A DNA stretch of 64,000 nucleotides from Nocardioides sp. SYSU D00065 (GTDB taxonomy: Bacteria; Actinomycetota; Actinomycetes; Propionibacteriales; Nocardioidaceae). Below are positions 9,499 through 18,229 of the stretch, piece by piece. The notes under the pieces are model-generated. The model saw only the letters and a list, made by a program, of their open reading frames with translations, was not told the origin of the DNA and made no database searches. The position numbers were made by a program, and so were the translations under genes. Positions within the stretch are counted from its first letter, which is position 1. The number at the start of each line of letters is the position of its first letter. The stretch is taken from positions 56,413 to 120,412 of the forward strand of contig NZ_JAFMSX010000002.1 in assembly GCF_017916425.1 (NCBI RefSeq), written 5' to 3'.

Positions 9499-10014
9499 TC
9501 AGCGCGCGGGGGCGGGGAGCCTGCGCTGCAGCCACGTCGTGCTGATGTCGCGGTCCCACTTGCGCGCGTAGTCGACGAACGTGCCCACCACCTCGAAGCC
9601 GTGCTTGCGGTGGAAGGCGAGGGAGGCGTCGTTGGGCAGCGCGACGCCGGCGAGCCAGGTGCGCGTGCCGTGCGCGGCGGAGCGCGCGAGGAGCTCGCGG
9701 TAGAGGGCGGAGCCCACGCCGGCAGCCGTACGGCCGGGGGCGAGGTAGACCGACATCTCGACGGTGCCGTCGAAGGCCGGCTTGGGTCGGTAGCGCAGGG
9801 TCGCGGCGTACCCCAGCACCTCGCCGTCCCGTACGGCGACCACCAGCTGGTGGGCCGTGGCCTCGTCGAACTGCGTCAACCAGTCGTCGAGGTCGGCCCG
9901 GCTCGGCGGCACCGTGTCGAAGGCCGAGTGCGTGTGCAGCACGTAGTGCGTGCGGATGCGCACCAGGGCTGCGACGTCCTCGTGGCTGGCGTGGCGCACC
10001 ACGAGGCCCGTCAC
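9499..10014 (-). CDS. GNAT N-acetyltransferase, phosphinothricin-acetyltransferase-like
   Basis: 171 residues from GTG 10014 ('VTGLVVRHASHEDV'); an in-frame ATG at 10074 would add a Gly/Arg-rich stretch and run into the upstream gene. The GNAT fold shows in 'VEMSVYLAPGRTAAGVGSAL' (acetyl-CoA-binding motif A) and 'LPNDASLAFHRKHGFEVVG' near the C-terminus, a layout shared with the PAT/Bar-like subgroup. Likely acetylates a small amine; the substrate is not predictable. It lies just downstream of the zinc-uptake operon on the same strand and could be cotranscribed. Confidence 0.83.
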   Translation of the reverse strand: MTGLVVRHASHEDVAALVRIRTHYVLHTHSAFDTVPPSRADLDDWLTQFDEATAHQLVVAVRDGEVLGYAATLRYRPKPAFDGTVEMSVYLAPGRTAAGVGSALYRELLARSAAHGTRTWLAGVALPNDASLAFHRKHGFEVVGTFVDYARKWDRDISTTWLQRRLPAPAR

Positions 10015-10060
10015 CGAGCCCGGGCGGCCCGGGGCGTCGCCACCCCGGGCCGCTGCGTGC

Positions 10061-11263
10061 TCACCCGAGGGCAACGGCCATCTCGTTGGGCACGTGGTCG
10101 AGCTCGACCGACGCCGTCACCTCGCCGGTCGTCAGGTCGACGGCGTGGACCTGCTGCGAGGCCGGCTCGACGACGTAGGCCGTGCCGTCGTGCACGGTCA
10201 GGGCGGGGTGGGGGTTCTGCCACTCCTCGGGCCCCTCCCACGGGTCGACGACGGGGAAGTCGTCGGTGACCTCACCAGTGGCGGGGTCGAGCACGTGGAT
10301 CGCCCCGTCCGTCCCCAGGACGTACGCCAGGTCCTCGGGGCCGCGGACCACCCCGCGCCAGGTGTACTCGACACCCTCGGGCAGGGTCACCGGCTCCAGC
10401 GTGCCGGCCTCGGTGTCGATGAGGGCGACGGTGTCGAGGAGGTAGCCCTCGGAGTCCGGGTCGGAGTTGTAGTCGCCGACGACGATCGGGCTCGTCTCCG
10501 AGACGTAGGCGTTGCCCATCCGGCCGAACTCGTCGGGCGCCTGGAGCTTCTCGAAGGCGCCGTCGCGGTAGAGCAGGGCGCCGTCCTCGCAGCCGAAAAC
10601 GACGACCTCGCCCGCCGCGGTCCCCTCGCCGTGGATCCCGGGGCACTGGTCGTTGCTCGCGACCTCGGTCCAGTCGTCGCCGTCCGGCTCCAGCGCGACC
10701 GCGCCGGACCGGGACTCCTCGTCGCCCTCGGTGGTGACGAGGGTGCCGTCCTCGAGCACGATGGAGACGCCGTGGTGCGGCTCCGGTGCCGTGTACGTCG
10801 TGCCTTCGGGCAGCTCGCCGTCGGCCGCGGCCAGGGCGTCGGTCTCGAAGACCGTCGTCTTGCCGGTGCCGTCGTCGAAGAGGACCGTGTTGCCGCCGTG
10901 GCGCACCACGTGCCCAGCGGCCTCGGCCTCGAAGACCGAGTCGGTCAGCTCCGGGGCCTCGGTGTCGAGCACCTGGAAGCCCTTGCTGGTCGTCACGAGG
11001 ACGTGTCGGCCGTCCCCAGCCGCGTTGAGCCGGGTGAACTCCTCGGACTCGAACTCGTCGACGACCTCGAGGGACTCGCCGTCGAGGACCGCGACGCCCC
11101 CTTCGTACGACACCGCGAGGCGGGTGCCGATCGAGGTCTGCGCGGCGGTCGAGGTCGCGGGCGGGTCCGCCGGCTCGTCCTCGGAGCCGCAGGCGGTGAG
11201 GGCGAGCGCCAGGACGGCGAGCGACGCGGTGCCGCGCAGCCCTCGGGTGTGTCGGTGTGCCAT
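10061..11263 (-). CDS. AztD-like zinc-chaperone lipoprotein, second paralogue (His motif missing)
   Basis: 400 residues. ATG 11263 has a GAGAGGA ribosome site about 6 nt upstream; ATG 11290, overlapping the preceding stop, is possible. Lipobox 'LTAC' puts the lipid-modified Cys at 25. The rest is repeated blades such as 'GGVAVLDGESLEVVDEF' and 'IHVLDPATGEV', consistent with the beta-propeller of AztD, which passes zinc to the AztC binding protein (known family role). Unlike the paralogue at 12210-13469 it has no HGDHFH segment; the aligned region reads 'APELTDSVFEAEAAGHVVRH'. It may bind metal differently or have another role. Confidence 0.72.
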   Translation of the reverse strand: MAHRHTRGLRGTASLAVLALALTACGSEDEPADPPATSTAAQTSIGTRLAVSYEGGVAVLDGESLEVVDEFESEEFTRLNAAGDGRHVLVTTSKGFQVLDTEAPELTDSVFEAEAAGHVVRHGGNTVLFDDGTGKTTVFETDALAAADGELPEGTTYTAPEPHHGVSIVLEDGTLVTTEGDEESRSGAVALEPDGDDWTEVASNDQCPGIHGEGTAAGEVVVFGCEDGALLYRDGAFEKLQAPDEFGRMGNAYVSETSPIVVGDYNSDPDSEGYLLDTVALIDTEAGTLEPVTLPEGVEYTWRGVVRGPEDLAYVLGTDGAIHVLDPATGEVTDDFPVVDPWEGPEEWQNPHPALTVHDGTAYVVEPASQQVHAVDLTTGEVTASVELDHVPNEMAVALG

Positions 11264-11286
11264 GGTGTTCCTCTCGGTGACGGGCC

Positions 11287-12213
11287 TCATGCGGAGAGCC
11301 CTGATGTGATGCGCTCGGTGTTGGCGCGCTGCATGTCGAGGTACGTCTCCGCGCCCTCGCCGGGGCCGGTGAGGGACTCGGTGAAGAGCTCCACCACCTG
11401 CACGTCGACGCCCGCCTCGTCGGCGAGCACCTGCACGAGGCGGTCCGGCTGGGAGGACTCCGCGAAGATCGTCGGCACGCCGGCGTCCTCGATGGCGCCG
11501 GCGAGGTCGTCGAGGTCGGCGGCGCTGGGGGAGGCGAGCGTCGTCCCGCCCGGCACCACGGCCCCGACGACGCGGAAGTCGAAGCGGTCGGCCAGGTAGC
11601 CGAACACGTGGTGGTTCGTCACCAGGCTGCGCCGCTCGTCGGGGATGCCGGCGAACGCCCGCGCCATCTCCGCGTCCAGCTCCTCCAGCTCCGAGCGGTA
11701 GTCGGCGGTGCGCTGCTCGAGCTCGTCGGCGTCGAGGCCCTCGACGTCGCCGAGCGCGGCCGCGAGGCCGTCGACGACGTCCAGCATCCGCGCCGGGTCG
11801 GTCCAGAAGTGCGGGTCGGGCGCGCCGCCCTCGACGCCCTCCTCGGCGGAGTACTCGAGGACGTCGACGTGGTCGCCGGCCACGAACATCTTCCTGCCGT
11901 CGTCCGCTGCTGCGTCGAGGTGGCGCTGGAGACCCTCCTCGAGCCCCAGGCCGTTGGAGACGACCAGGTCGGCGCTGCGGAGCAGCGCTGCCTCCTGCGC
12001 GGAGATCTCGAAGGAGTGGGGGTCCGCGTTCGGACGCATCAGCACGGTGACGTCGGCCTGCTCGCCGACCACGGCCCGGACGACGTCCCCGAGGATGTTG
12101 GTGGTGACCACGACGTCCGGCCGCCCGTCGTCGCTGCCCGCCGAGCAGCCCGCGGAGCCGGCCGTGGCGAGGGCGACGACCGCTGCGGCGAGGGTCCGGC
12201 GTACGCGCCTCAT
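11287..12213 (-). CDS. aztC: Zinc ABC transporter substrate-binding lipoprotein (AztC/ZnuA family)
   Basis: 308 residues, starting at an ATGA overlap with the preceding AztD-like gene. Lipobox 'GSAGC' gives Cys23. The cluster A-I metal-binding ligands are visible: His66 ('NADPHSFE'), His135 ('APDPHFWTDP'), His201/His202 ('TNHHVFGY') and the acidic Glu252 ('FAESSQP'). There is no His-rich loop of the ZnuA kind, which fits AztC. It captures Zn(II) outside the membrane and delivers it to the AztB permease. Position between two AztD-like genes and next to AztB/AztA supports the assignment. Confidence 0.85.
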   Translation of the reverse strand: MRRVRRTLAAAVVALATAGSAGCSAGSDDGRPDVVVTTNILGDVVRAVVGEQADVTVLMRPNADPHSFEISAQEAALLRSADLVVSNGLGLEEGLQRHLDAAADDGRKMFVAGDHVDVLEYSAEEGVEGGAPDPHFWTDPARMLDVVDGLAAALGDVEGLDADELEQRTADYRSELEELDAEMARAFAGIPDERRSLVTNHHVFGYLADRFDFRVVGAVVPGGTTLASPSAADLDDLAGAIEDAGVPTIFAESSQPDRLVQVLADEAGVDVQVVELFTESLTGPGEGAETYLDMQRANTERITSGLSA

Positions 12214-13469
12214 CGGCCCGTCTCCGCGAAGAAGGCGGGTGCCGGGGTCGTGCGGAGGGTACGCGCCACGCGGGCCGAGTCGGCGTAGTCGACCTCCAGC
12301 ACCACGCCCTCGGCAGGCGCGTTGACGTAGGCGCGCTCCTGGTCGACGACGAGGTCCACCCCGGCGAGGGACCCGGAGTCGCGCACGGTGCGGGCGAGCA
12401 CCGGGGCGCTGGCGCCGAGCTGCTCGCCGGAGTCCGCGGCGTACACCCGCACCCGACCGCGCCGGTCGAGCGCGACGACGTGGCCCTCGTCGTCGTCGGA
12501 GGCGGAGACCCGCAGCAGCGGCACGCCCGCGTCGTGCAGCTGCCAGGTGCGCTCGCGCGTGTCGAGCAGCCAGTACGAGGTGGGCCCGGCGAGGGCAGCG
12601 ACGGTGGGGCGCGCCTTGCGCGCACTGAACGCGGTGGCCGGTGGGGCGTCGGTCCCGCGGGGGTAGGGGATGCGCTCGACCTCGACCCGGTCGTCCTGCT
12701 CGGTCCACAGCAGGGCGCCGTCCGCGCACCCGACGACCAGGCCCACGGCGGTGGTGATGGTGCCGGCGGCATCGGCGCACCGCTCACGGCTGCCCTCCAC
12801 CGGCTCGCCGGACCCGTCCACGCGCTCGACCGCCCGCACGACGCCGCGCTCGTCGGGCACCGTCACGACGGCTCCGCCCGCGAAGGGCGCGACCAGGCCG
12901 CGGTGAGGCGGCGACTGGAGACGGAACGACTCGCGCAGCTCGCCGTCGGCCAGCGCCTCGTTGTCGAGCAGCACCATCTCCCCGGACCCCGCGAAGTACA
13001 CGCCGGTGCCCCCGGCGGTCGACAACGGTCCGGTCGAGACCGTGGCTCGTCCCCGGCCCGGCACCGTGCCCGGCGAGCGCGGCTCGGCGCGGTAGTAGTG
13101 GAAGTGGTCGCCGTGGTCCCACGTCCACGCGCCGCTGTCGAGGACGGCGAGCCCGTCGTCGACCGTGGCGAGGACGTATCGGCCGTCCGTGGTCAGGGCG
13201 GAGGGCGGCGCGATGCGGTCGAGCGGACGGGACTCCTCGCTCAGCAGGTCGAGGAGGCCCGTCTCGCCGTCGGCGCCGACCGTGACCAGGTGCAGCTGCG
13301 GCTCGGCGACCTCCCGTGCGCCCTCGACGGCGCCGTGGTCGTCGTCAGCGCTGGCGGCGGGGACGTCGGCGCTGTCCTCGTCCGAGGACGTCGGGCCGCG
13401 GTCCGCGGCGCACGCGGAGGCGAGGAGGAGGACGGGCACCGCGAGAGCGGCGCGGAGGTGCACGGACAT
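12210..13469 (-). CDS. aztD: AztD-like zinc-chaperone lipoprotein with HGDHFH motif
   Basis: 419 residues. Signal peptide with lipobox 'LASAC' (Cys20), then an Asp/Glu/His-rich linker ('ADDDHGAVEG') and beta-propeller-like blades ('DGLAVLDSGAW', 'GEMVLLDNEAL', 'GRVRVYAADSG'). Residues 117-125 read DHGDHFHYY; a HGDH segment of this kind is, as I recall, the zinc-binding feature of the AztD family. Stop and aztC start overlap (ATGA), so the two are translationally coupled. It is the better aztD candidate of the two paralogues in this operon. Confidence 0.75.
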   Translation of the reverse strand: MSVHLRAALAVPVLLLASACAADRGPTSSDEDSADVPAASADDDHGAVEGAREVAEPQLHLVTVGADGETGLLDLLSEESRPLDRIAPPSALTTDGRYVLATVDDGLAVLDSGAWTWDHGDHFHYYRAEPRSPGTVPGRGRATVSTGPLSTAGGTGVYFAGSGEMVLLDNEALADGELRESFRLQSPPHRGLVAPFAGGAVVTVPDERGVVRAVERVDGSGEPVEGSRERCADAAGTITTAVGLVVGCADGALLWTEQDDRVEVERIPYPRGTDAPPATAFSARKARPTVAALAGPTSYWLLDTRERTWQLHDAGVPLLRVSASDDDEGHVVALDRRGRVRVYAADSGEQLGASAPVLARTVRDSGSLAGVDLVVDQERAYVNAPAEGVVLEVDYADSARVARTLRTTPAPAFFAETGR

Positions 13470-13507
13470 GGCTTCCTGTCAGGTCGAAGTCGGGGGTCGG
13501 GGGGCGA

Positions 13508-14410
13508 TCAGCGGGCGTCGGAGGTCGCGCGGGCGCGTACGGCGGTGCGGGGCGCGGGGGCGTCGTACGCGAGGTGCGGGTCGCGGGCGCGCACCAGGTG
13601 GTCGTGCGCGAGGCGCGTCGCGGCGGAGAGCGCCGCGACCATGACCGCGCTGTAGGCGATGGACGAGCCGGCGGCCGTGCCCGCGTGCCACGAGACGAGG
13701 AGTCCGGCCACCACGGCGAGCACGCCGAGCGCGGCCGCGAGGGCCATCGTGCTGGGGATCCGGCGGGTCCACTGTCCGGCGGCGACCGCCGGTGCCAGCA
13801 GCAGTCCCATCACCAGCAGCGAGCCCACCGCCTGGTAGGAGGCGACGACGGCGAGCGTGACGAGGCCGACGAGCACGACCTGCGCGAGGGCCGGGCGCAG
13901 CCCGAGGGTCTGCGCCACCCGGCGGTCGAACGCCGCTGCGACGAAGGCACGGTGGAAGGACGCCGCGAGTGCGAGGGTCACCACCAGCGCGACGGCGAGC
14001 ATCACGATGTCCGGGGTGCGGATCGCCAGCACGTCGCCGAAGAGCATGACCGTCGCGTCGGTGGCGAAGCTGCCGGAGTGCGACACGATGATGACGCCGA
14101 GCGACAGCATGGCGACGAAGAGCAGCCCGATCGCCGTGTCGTAGGACAGCCGGCCGCGGCGGTGCAGCGCGCCGATGGTCGCGCTCATCAGCACGGCACT
14201 GGCCGCACCGCCGAGCATCACCGGCAGACCCAGCAGCGTGGCGATCGCGACCCCGGGCAGCATCCCGTGCCCGATCGCCTCGCCGAGGAAGGCCATGCCG
14301 CGGATGACCACCCAGGTGCCCACCACGCCGCAGATCACCGCGACCAGGGCGCCGCCCAGCAGCGCACGCTGCACGAAGTCGACGCCGAAGGGCTCGGTCA
14401 GCACGCTCAT
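13508..14410 (-). CDS. aztB: Zinc ABC transporter permease (AztB/ZnuB family)
   Basis: 300 residues, almost entirely hydrophobic with about eight membrane helices. The family signature 'GTWVVIRGMAFLGEAIGHG' sits at residues ~30-50, and 'YQAVGSLLVMGLLLAPAVAA' at about 210-230. First gene of the minus-strand operon aztB - aztD - aztC - aztD paralogue; only 38 nt separate it from the next gene. It forms the transmembrane path for zinc, powered by the divergently encoded ATPase. Expression probably controlled by Zur from the shared promoter region. Confidence 0.88.
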   Translation of the reverse strand: MSVLTEPFGVDFVQRALLGGALVAVICGVVGTWVVIRGMAFLGEAIGHGMLPGVAIATLLGLPVMLGGAASAVLMSATIGALHRRGRLSYDTAIGLLFVAMLSLGVIIVSHSGSFATDATVMLFGDVLAIRTPDIVMLAVALVVTLALAASFHRAFVAAAFDRRVAQTLGLRPALAQVVLVGLVTLAVVASYQAVGSLLVMGLLLAPAVAAGQWTRRIPSTMALAAALGVLAVVAGLLVSWHAGTAAGSSIAYSAVMVAALSAATRLAHDHLVRARDPHLAYDAPAPRTAVRARATSDAR

Positions 14411-14432
14411 GGCGACCGACCCTAGATGATGA

Positions 14433-14447
14433 TGAGAACGGTTACCA
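14433..14447. promoter_or_regulatory. Candidate Zur box in the aztB/aztA divergent promoter
   Basis: The 15-mer tgagaacggttacca is an imperfect 7-1-7 inverted repeat (five of seven outer pairs match), the layout of Fur/Zur operators. It lies in the 55-bp gap between divergent aztB and aztA, the right place for zinc repression of both units. A zur gene is 4 kb away. The gap is locally AT-richer than its surroundings. Confidence 0.5.
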
Positions 14448-14465
14448 ACTTGCTATCTTGTGGCC

Positions 14466-15092
14466 ATGACCACCCCGGAGCACCCCGTGTCCGCCCGCGC
14501 CCTCTGCTTCGCCCACGACGGGCGCGACGTGCTCCACGACGTCTCCGCGGAGCTGCCGCGAGGCACCGTCACGGCGATCGTGGGACCCAACGGCGCCGGC
14601 AAGTCGACGCTGCTCGAGCTGCTCGCGGGGGTACGCCGCCCGCGCGCCGGTACCGTTCATCGTCGCGGCACCACGGCCCTCGTCGTCCAGCGTCCGCAGG
14701 TGTCGGACAACCTGCCCGTGACGGTGGCCGACGTCGTGGCGATGGGGACCTGGAGTCGCCGGCGCCCGCGCGCTGACGTACGCCGCGCGGTGGCGGAGGC
14801 GATCGACCGCGTCGGACTCAGTGGGCTCGCCCACCGCCGGCTCACCGAGCTCTCGGGTGGTCAGCGCCAGCGCGCGCTGCTGGGCCAGGGGATCGTGCAG
14901 GGCTGCGACGTGCTCCTGCTCGACGAGGCGGCGGCCGGGCTCGACGCCGAGAGCCGGGAGGCGGTGCGTCGCATCCTCGCGGCCGAGGCGGGCCAGCGGG
15001 GCGCTGCCGTGGCGTGCGTGACGCACGACGAGCAGAGCATCGCCGCCGCGGACCGGGTCATCCGGCTCGAGGAGGGGCGCCTGGTGGGCTGA
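14466..15092 (+). CDS. aztA: Zinc ABC transporter ATP-binding protein (AztA)
   Basis: 208 residues from ATG 14466; GTG 14460 would add two residues and neither has a clear ribosome site, so the message may be near-leaderless. Walker A is 'GPNGAGKST' (40-48), the signature 'LSGGQRQRALLGQGI' lies at about 134-148, and Walker B is 'CDVLLLDEAAAGLD', followed by the switch His ('THDEQS'). It drives zinc import through AztB. It is transcribed away from aztB with a shared 55-bp promoter gap. Confidence 0.88.
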   Translation: MTTPEHPVSARALCFAHDGRDVLHDVSAELPRGTVTAIVGPNGAGKSTLLELLAGVRRPRAGTVHRRGTTALVVQRPQVSDNLPVTVADVVAMGTWSRRRPRADVRRAVAEAIDRVGLSGLAHRRLTELSGGQRQRALLGQGIVQGCDVLLLDEAAAGLDAESREAVRRILAAEAGQRGAAVACVTHDEQSIAAADRVIRLEEGRLVG

Positions 15093-15192
15093 GCCCGCGG
15101 GCCCCCGACCGCCTTGGGTAGCATCGCCCGGCGTCGGCCGAGCCGACGTGTACGACCCCAGGTGGCCCCGATCCGGTGAGGTGGTGCGAGGC

Positions 15193-16356
15193 ATGGGCGG
15201 CGCCCACGGCCGGCGGCGCGCGGAGCCGGTGACGCGCGCGGCACGTCGTGCCGCGCTGGCGGTGATCGTCCCGTTCGGGCTGGTCACCCTGGTGGCGATG
15301 CTCTGGCTGTGGCCCCAGGACACCCCGTCCGTGGAGGGGGTGTCGGCTCAGCAGGTCGAGGGCACCATCGACTCGATCCAGCGCGAGCAGTGCGCCGAGG
15401 AGCTGTCCGACGACGTGAACGGGTGCGGCACCGCCCAGGTGCGGCTCACGGCCGGAGCTGACGACGGCGAGACGGTCGAGGTCGCCCTGCCCAACGGCAC
15501 CGGGGCCCCCGAGGTCGCGGAGGGCGACCACGTCGTGCTGATCAGCAGCAGCACCCCGGACGGGCAGGTCCACTCGATCGTCGACCACCAACGCGCGGCC
15601 GGGCTGTGGCTGCTCGCGGTGGCGTTCGTCCTGGCGCTGGTGGCCTTCGGGCGGTGGCGCGGGGTCACCGCACTTGCCGGGCTCGGCCTGACGTTCCTCG
15701 TGCTGGTGGCGTTCGTCGTGCCGGCCATCCTCGACGGCCGGCCGCCACTGCTGGTCGCGGTGGTCGGTTCCGCGGCCATCATGCTGTCCGTCCTCTACCT
15801 GACCCACGGTCTGGCCATGTCCACCACGGTGGCGGTGCTCGGCACGCTCGTCAGCCTGGCCCTGACCGGCGTGCTGTCGGCCGTCGCGGTCGCCGGCCTG
15901 CACCTGACCGGGGTCACCGACGACCTGTCGGCGGCCGTCGGCACCACCCAGCAGGTCAACACCCAGGGCCTGCTCCTCGCCGGGATCGTCATCGGCTCCC
16001 TCGGCGTGCTCGACGACGTCACGGTGACGCAGGCCGTCACGGTGACGGAGGTGGCGCACGCGAACCCCCGCTACGGGGCGCTGCAGCTCTACCGGGCCGC
16101 GAGCCGCGTCGGCCGCTCCCACATCGCCTCGGTGGTCAACACGATCATCCTGGCCTACGCCGGCTCGTCGCTTCCGCTGCTGATCCTCATCGTGGCGAGC
16201 AGCGACCCGCTCGGAGGCGTGCTCACCGACCAGGTCATCGCCCAGGAGCTCGTGCGCAGCGCGGTGGCCACCCTCGGCCTGGTCGCCGCCGTTCCGGTGA
16301 CCACCGGCCTCGCGGCGCTGGCCGCCGCTCGGGAGCGGTCGACCGGCTCCGCGTGA
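15193..16356 (+). CDS. YibE/F family membrane protein
   Basis: 387 residues from ATG 15193; the frame opens at GTG 15148, and GTG 15181 is also possible. One N-terminal helix, an extracytoplasmic domain of ~100 residues with a Cys pair ('REQCAEEL', 'VNGCGTAQ'), then about seven helices containing 'GIVIGSLGVLDDVTVTQAV' and 'RVGRSHIASVVNTI', the hallmark of the YibE/F family. Its biochemical role is not established. Lying between zinc-uptake genes and the Zur-linked permease pair suggests, but does not prove, a link to metal stress. Confidence 0.82.
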   Translation: MGGAHGRRRAEPVTRAARRAALAVIVPFGLVTLVAMLWLWPQDTPSVEGVSAQQVEGTIDSIQREQCAEELSDDVNGCGTAQVRLTAGADDGETVEVALPNGTGAPEVAEGDHVVLISSSTPDGQVHSIVDHQRAAGLWLLAVAFVLALVAFGRWRGVTALAGLGLTFLVLVAFVVPAILDGRPPLLVAVVGSAAIMLSVLYLTHGLAMSTTVAVLGTLVSLALTGVLSAVAVAGLHLTGVTDDLSAAVGTTQQVNTQGLLLAGIVIGSLGVLDDVTVTQAVTVTEVAHANPRYGALQLYRAASRVGRSHIASVVNTIILAYAGSSLPLLILIVASSDPLGGVLTDQVIAQELVRSAVATLGLVAAVPVTTGLAALAAARERSTGSA

Positions 16357-16411
16357 GCCCCCCGCCCGGTCCGCCCCCGCCCGGTCCGGTGCCACCCGGT
16401 GCGGTGCTGCC

Positions 16412-17104
16412 TCAGCGGTACTGGTTCTTCGGCGCCTCGACGAGCTCGAGCTGCTCGACCGCCAGCTCCGGCGGCGTCCGGCCGTCGGCGCCGGTGCCGG
16501 CGACGTAGGTGCCCACGACCTCGACCCACTGGTCGACGGGCGGCGCCTCGACGCCGCTGGCCGTCACCCGCATGACCGTGGCGTCGGCGGCGCAGCAGTT
16601 CATGCCGAACTGCGTGACGTACCACCCGTCGCCGGGGCCCTTGCTCACGAAACCGGTCAGCTCGATCCGCCGTCCCTCGAGGGTGTCGCCGCCGTAGAAG
16701 GCGCGCATCACCAGATCGTCCATCAGCAGCGGCACGGGGTCGCCCTCGGGCAGGTCGGGCAGCACGACCTCGGAGCTGGGCTCCGTCGGCAGCGCCGCGG
16801 TCTGGGCGCGCTCGGCGAAGTGCGCGCCGAGCGCCGGGGGCGCGATCAGGAAGAAGACGAGCGAGGGGACGAAGAGCAGCCACGCCGCCCGGGGCACGTG
16901 CGAGCCCTCGGAGTGGTCGTCGGCCGGCGCGTCGTCCTGGCTCCACAGGTCCACCAGGGCCAGGACGACCAGGAGGACGCCGCAGGCGATGAGCGGCCAG
17001 CGCATCCAGGAGTTCACGTAGCGCAGGTAGGTGTCGCCGACGGCCATCCGCACGAGCACGGCGCCGGTGACGGTCAGCAGCAGGGTCTGCGTTCCACGGG
17101 TCAC
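16412..17104 (-). CDS. YcgQ-like membrane protein (TIGR03943 family)
   Basis: 230 residues from GTG 17104, which makes a GTGA overlap with the permease gene; ATG 17116 would add four residues. Two or three N-terminal helices, a short acidic His-containing stretch ('DDAPADDHSEGSH'), another helix, then an extracytoplasmic OB-like domain with 'ELTGFVSKGP', 'FGMNCCAADATVM' (two Cys) and 'WVEVVGTY'. This is the TIGR03943/YcgQ layout. In Bacillus the ycgR-ycgQ pair belongs to the Zur regulon; here the pair follows zur directly, which supports a zinc-related role. Confidence 0.78.
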   Translation of the reverse strand: MTRGTQTLLLTVTGAVLVRMAVGDTYLRYVNSWMRWPLIACGVLLVVLALVDLWSQDDAPADDHSEGSHVPRAAWLLFVPSLVFFLIAPPALGAHFAERAQTAALPTEPSSEVVLPDLPEGDPVPLLMDDLVMRAFYGGDTLEGRRIELTGFVSKGPGDGWYVTQFGMNCCAADATVMRVTASGVEAPPVDQWVEVVGTYVAGTGADGRTPPELAVEQLELVEAPKNQYR

Positions 17105-18108
17105 AGCAGCCACCATCCCATGCCGCAGGCGGAGAGTACGGCGACGACGAGCACCAGCGGGACGAAGCGGACCGCGAAGGCGCCGCCGAACTGGCCGGAC
17201 TCCATCGACGCCAGCTTCACGTCCATGGCCGGCCCGACCACCATGAAGACCAGCTTGGCCGTGTCGGAGAAGGCGCTCAGGCTCGCCGCCACGAAGGCGT
17301 CGGCCTCCGAGCAGAGGGCGACGACGAAGGCGAACAGCGCCATCGACACCACGGCCAGAAGCGCGTTGCCGGCGACGCTGTCGATGATCTCGCGCGGCAC
17401 GAAGGTGTTGATCGCGGCGGCGATCATCGCGCCCAGCACGAGGAACCCGGCGGCATGGATGAAGTCGTGGCGGACGCTGCCGAGGAAGGCCCGCGCCGCG
17501 CCCTCACCGTGGTCGTGCGAGCGCTGCCGGTGGAGCAGGGGGACCCGGCCGGCGAAGCGGAGCCACAGCCAGCCGACGGCGACGGCGGTGACCAGGGAGG
17601 CCAGGAAGCGGGCGAGCACCACCTCGGGACGCCCGGGGAACGCGACCGCTGTCGAGACCAGCACGACCGGGTTCACGGCCGGCGCGGCCAGCAGGAAGGT
17701 CAGGGCCACGGACGGCGCCACGCCGCGGCGCATCAGGCTGCTGGCCACGGGCACCGAGGCGCACTCGCACCCCGGCAGGGCCACCCCCGCCAAACCCGCC
17801 ACGGGCACGCCCAGGGTGGGGTTGGCGGGCACCAGGCGCCGCAGGGCCCGTTCGGAGAGCAGGGTGGCGATGACCGCTGCCAGGAGCACGCCGCCCACCA
17901 GGAACGGGACGGACTGCACGACGATGGCCACGAAGATCGTGCTCCACGTCGCGACGGCCGGGTGGTCCAGACGTGGCACCAGCCACTGCTGCGACAGCAG
18001 CAGCGCTGCCAGGACCGCGAGCACGACGTAGATCTGCAGACCGGCCCGGCCGGAGGCGCGCGCGTCCTCGGGGGCGGGGCGGGTCTCCGGACGGGTGCGC
18101 GCGGTCAT
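17101..18108 (-). CDS. Permease, YcgR / DUF318 family
   Basis: 335 residues with about eight helices. The family signature 'PGCECASVPVASSLMRRG' (around residues 113-130) and 'LLAAPAVNPVVLVSTA' are present, then a cytoplasmic loop with 'RQRSHDHGEG' that could bind metal, and a second conserved block 'CSEADAFVAASL'. DUF318 permeases include arsenic and metal-linked transporters. It is downstream of zur on the same strand and overlaps the YcgQ-like gene, so I infer a Zur-controlled unit involved in zinc trafficking or metallochaperone function. Direction of transport is unknown. Confidence 0.8.
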   Translation of the reverse strand: MTARTRPETRPAPEDARASGRAGLQIYVVLAVLAALLLSQQWLVPRLDHPAVATWSTIFVAIVVQSVPFLVGGVLLAAVIATLLSERALRRLVPANPTLGVPVAGLAGVALPGCECASVPVASSLMRRGVAPSVALTFLLAAPAVNPVVLVSTAVAFPGRPEVVLARFLASLVTAVAVGWLWLRFAGRVPLLHRQRSHDHGEGAARAFLGSVRHDFIHAAGFLVLGAMIAAAINTFVPREIIDSVAGNALLAVVSMALFAFVVALCSEADAFVAASLSAFSDTAKLVFMVVGPAMDVKLASMESGQFGGAFAVRFVPLVLVVAVLSACGMGWWLL

Positions 18109-18139
18109 GACGGGCCCCGGGACGTGTCGCTCACGGACG

Positions 18140-18166
18140 CGACGATAATCGATCTCGTTCTCGTCG
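18140..18166. promoter_or_regulatory. Inverted repeat, candidate Zur operator upstream of the YcgR/YcgQ pair
   Basis: Bases cgacgataa (18140-18148) and ttctcgtcg (18158-18166) pair at eight of nine positions across a 9-nt centre. The element is 32 bp upstream of the permease start, in the 121-bp gap after zur. It shares a gagaac core with the aztB/aztA box when read on the minus strand. Binding by Zur is inferred from context. Confidence 0.4.
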
Positions 18167-18229
18167 GCGAGGATCGTTCACAGCGAGCCCGTCGCCGGCC
18201 GTCGCTCGAACGCTGACGAGGAGGGGGTG

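Noticed and set aside
10061..12787. One continuous 908-codon minus-strand frame across the AztD-like gene and the DNA before it
   Set aside because: Only the part from 10061 to 11263 has family sequence, a lipobox and a ribosome site; the remainder is a wrong-frame reading of aztC and the first AztD-like gene.
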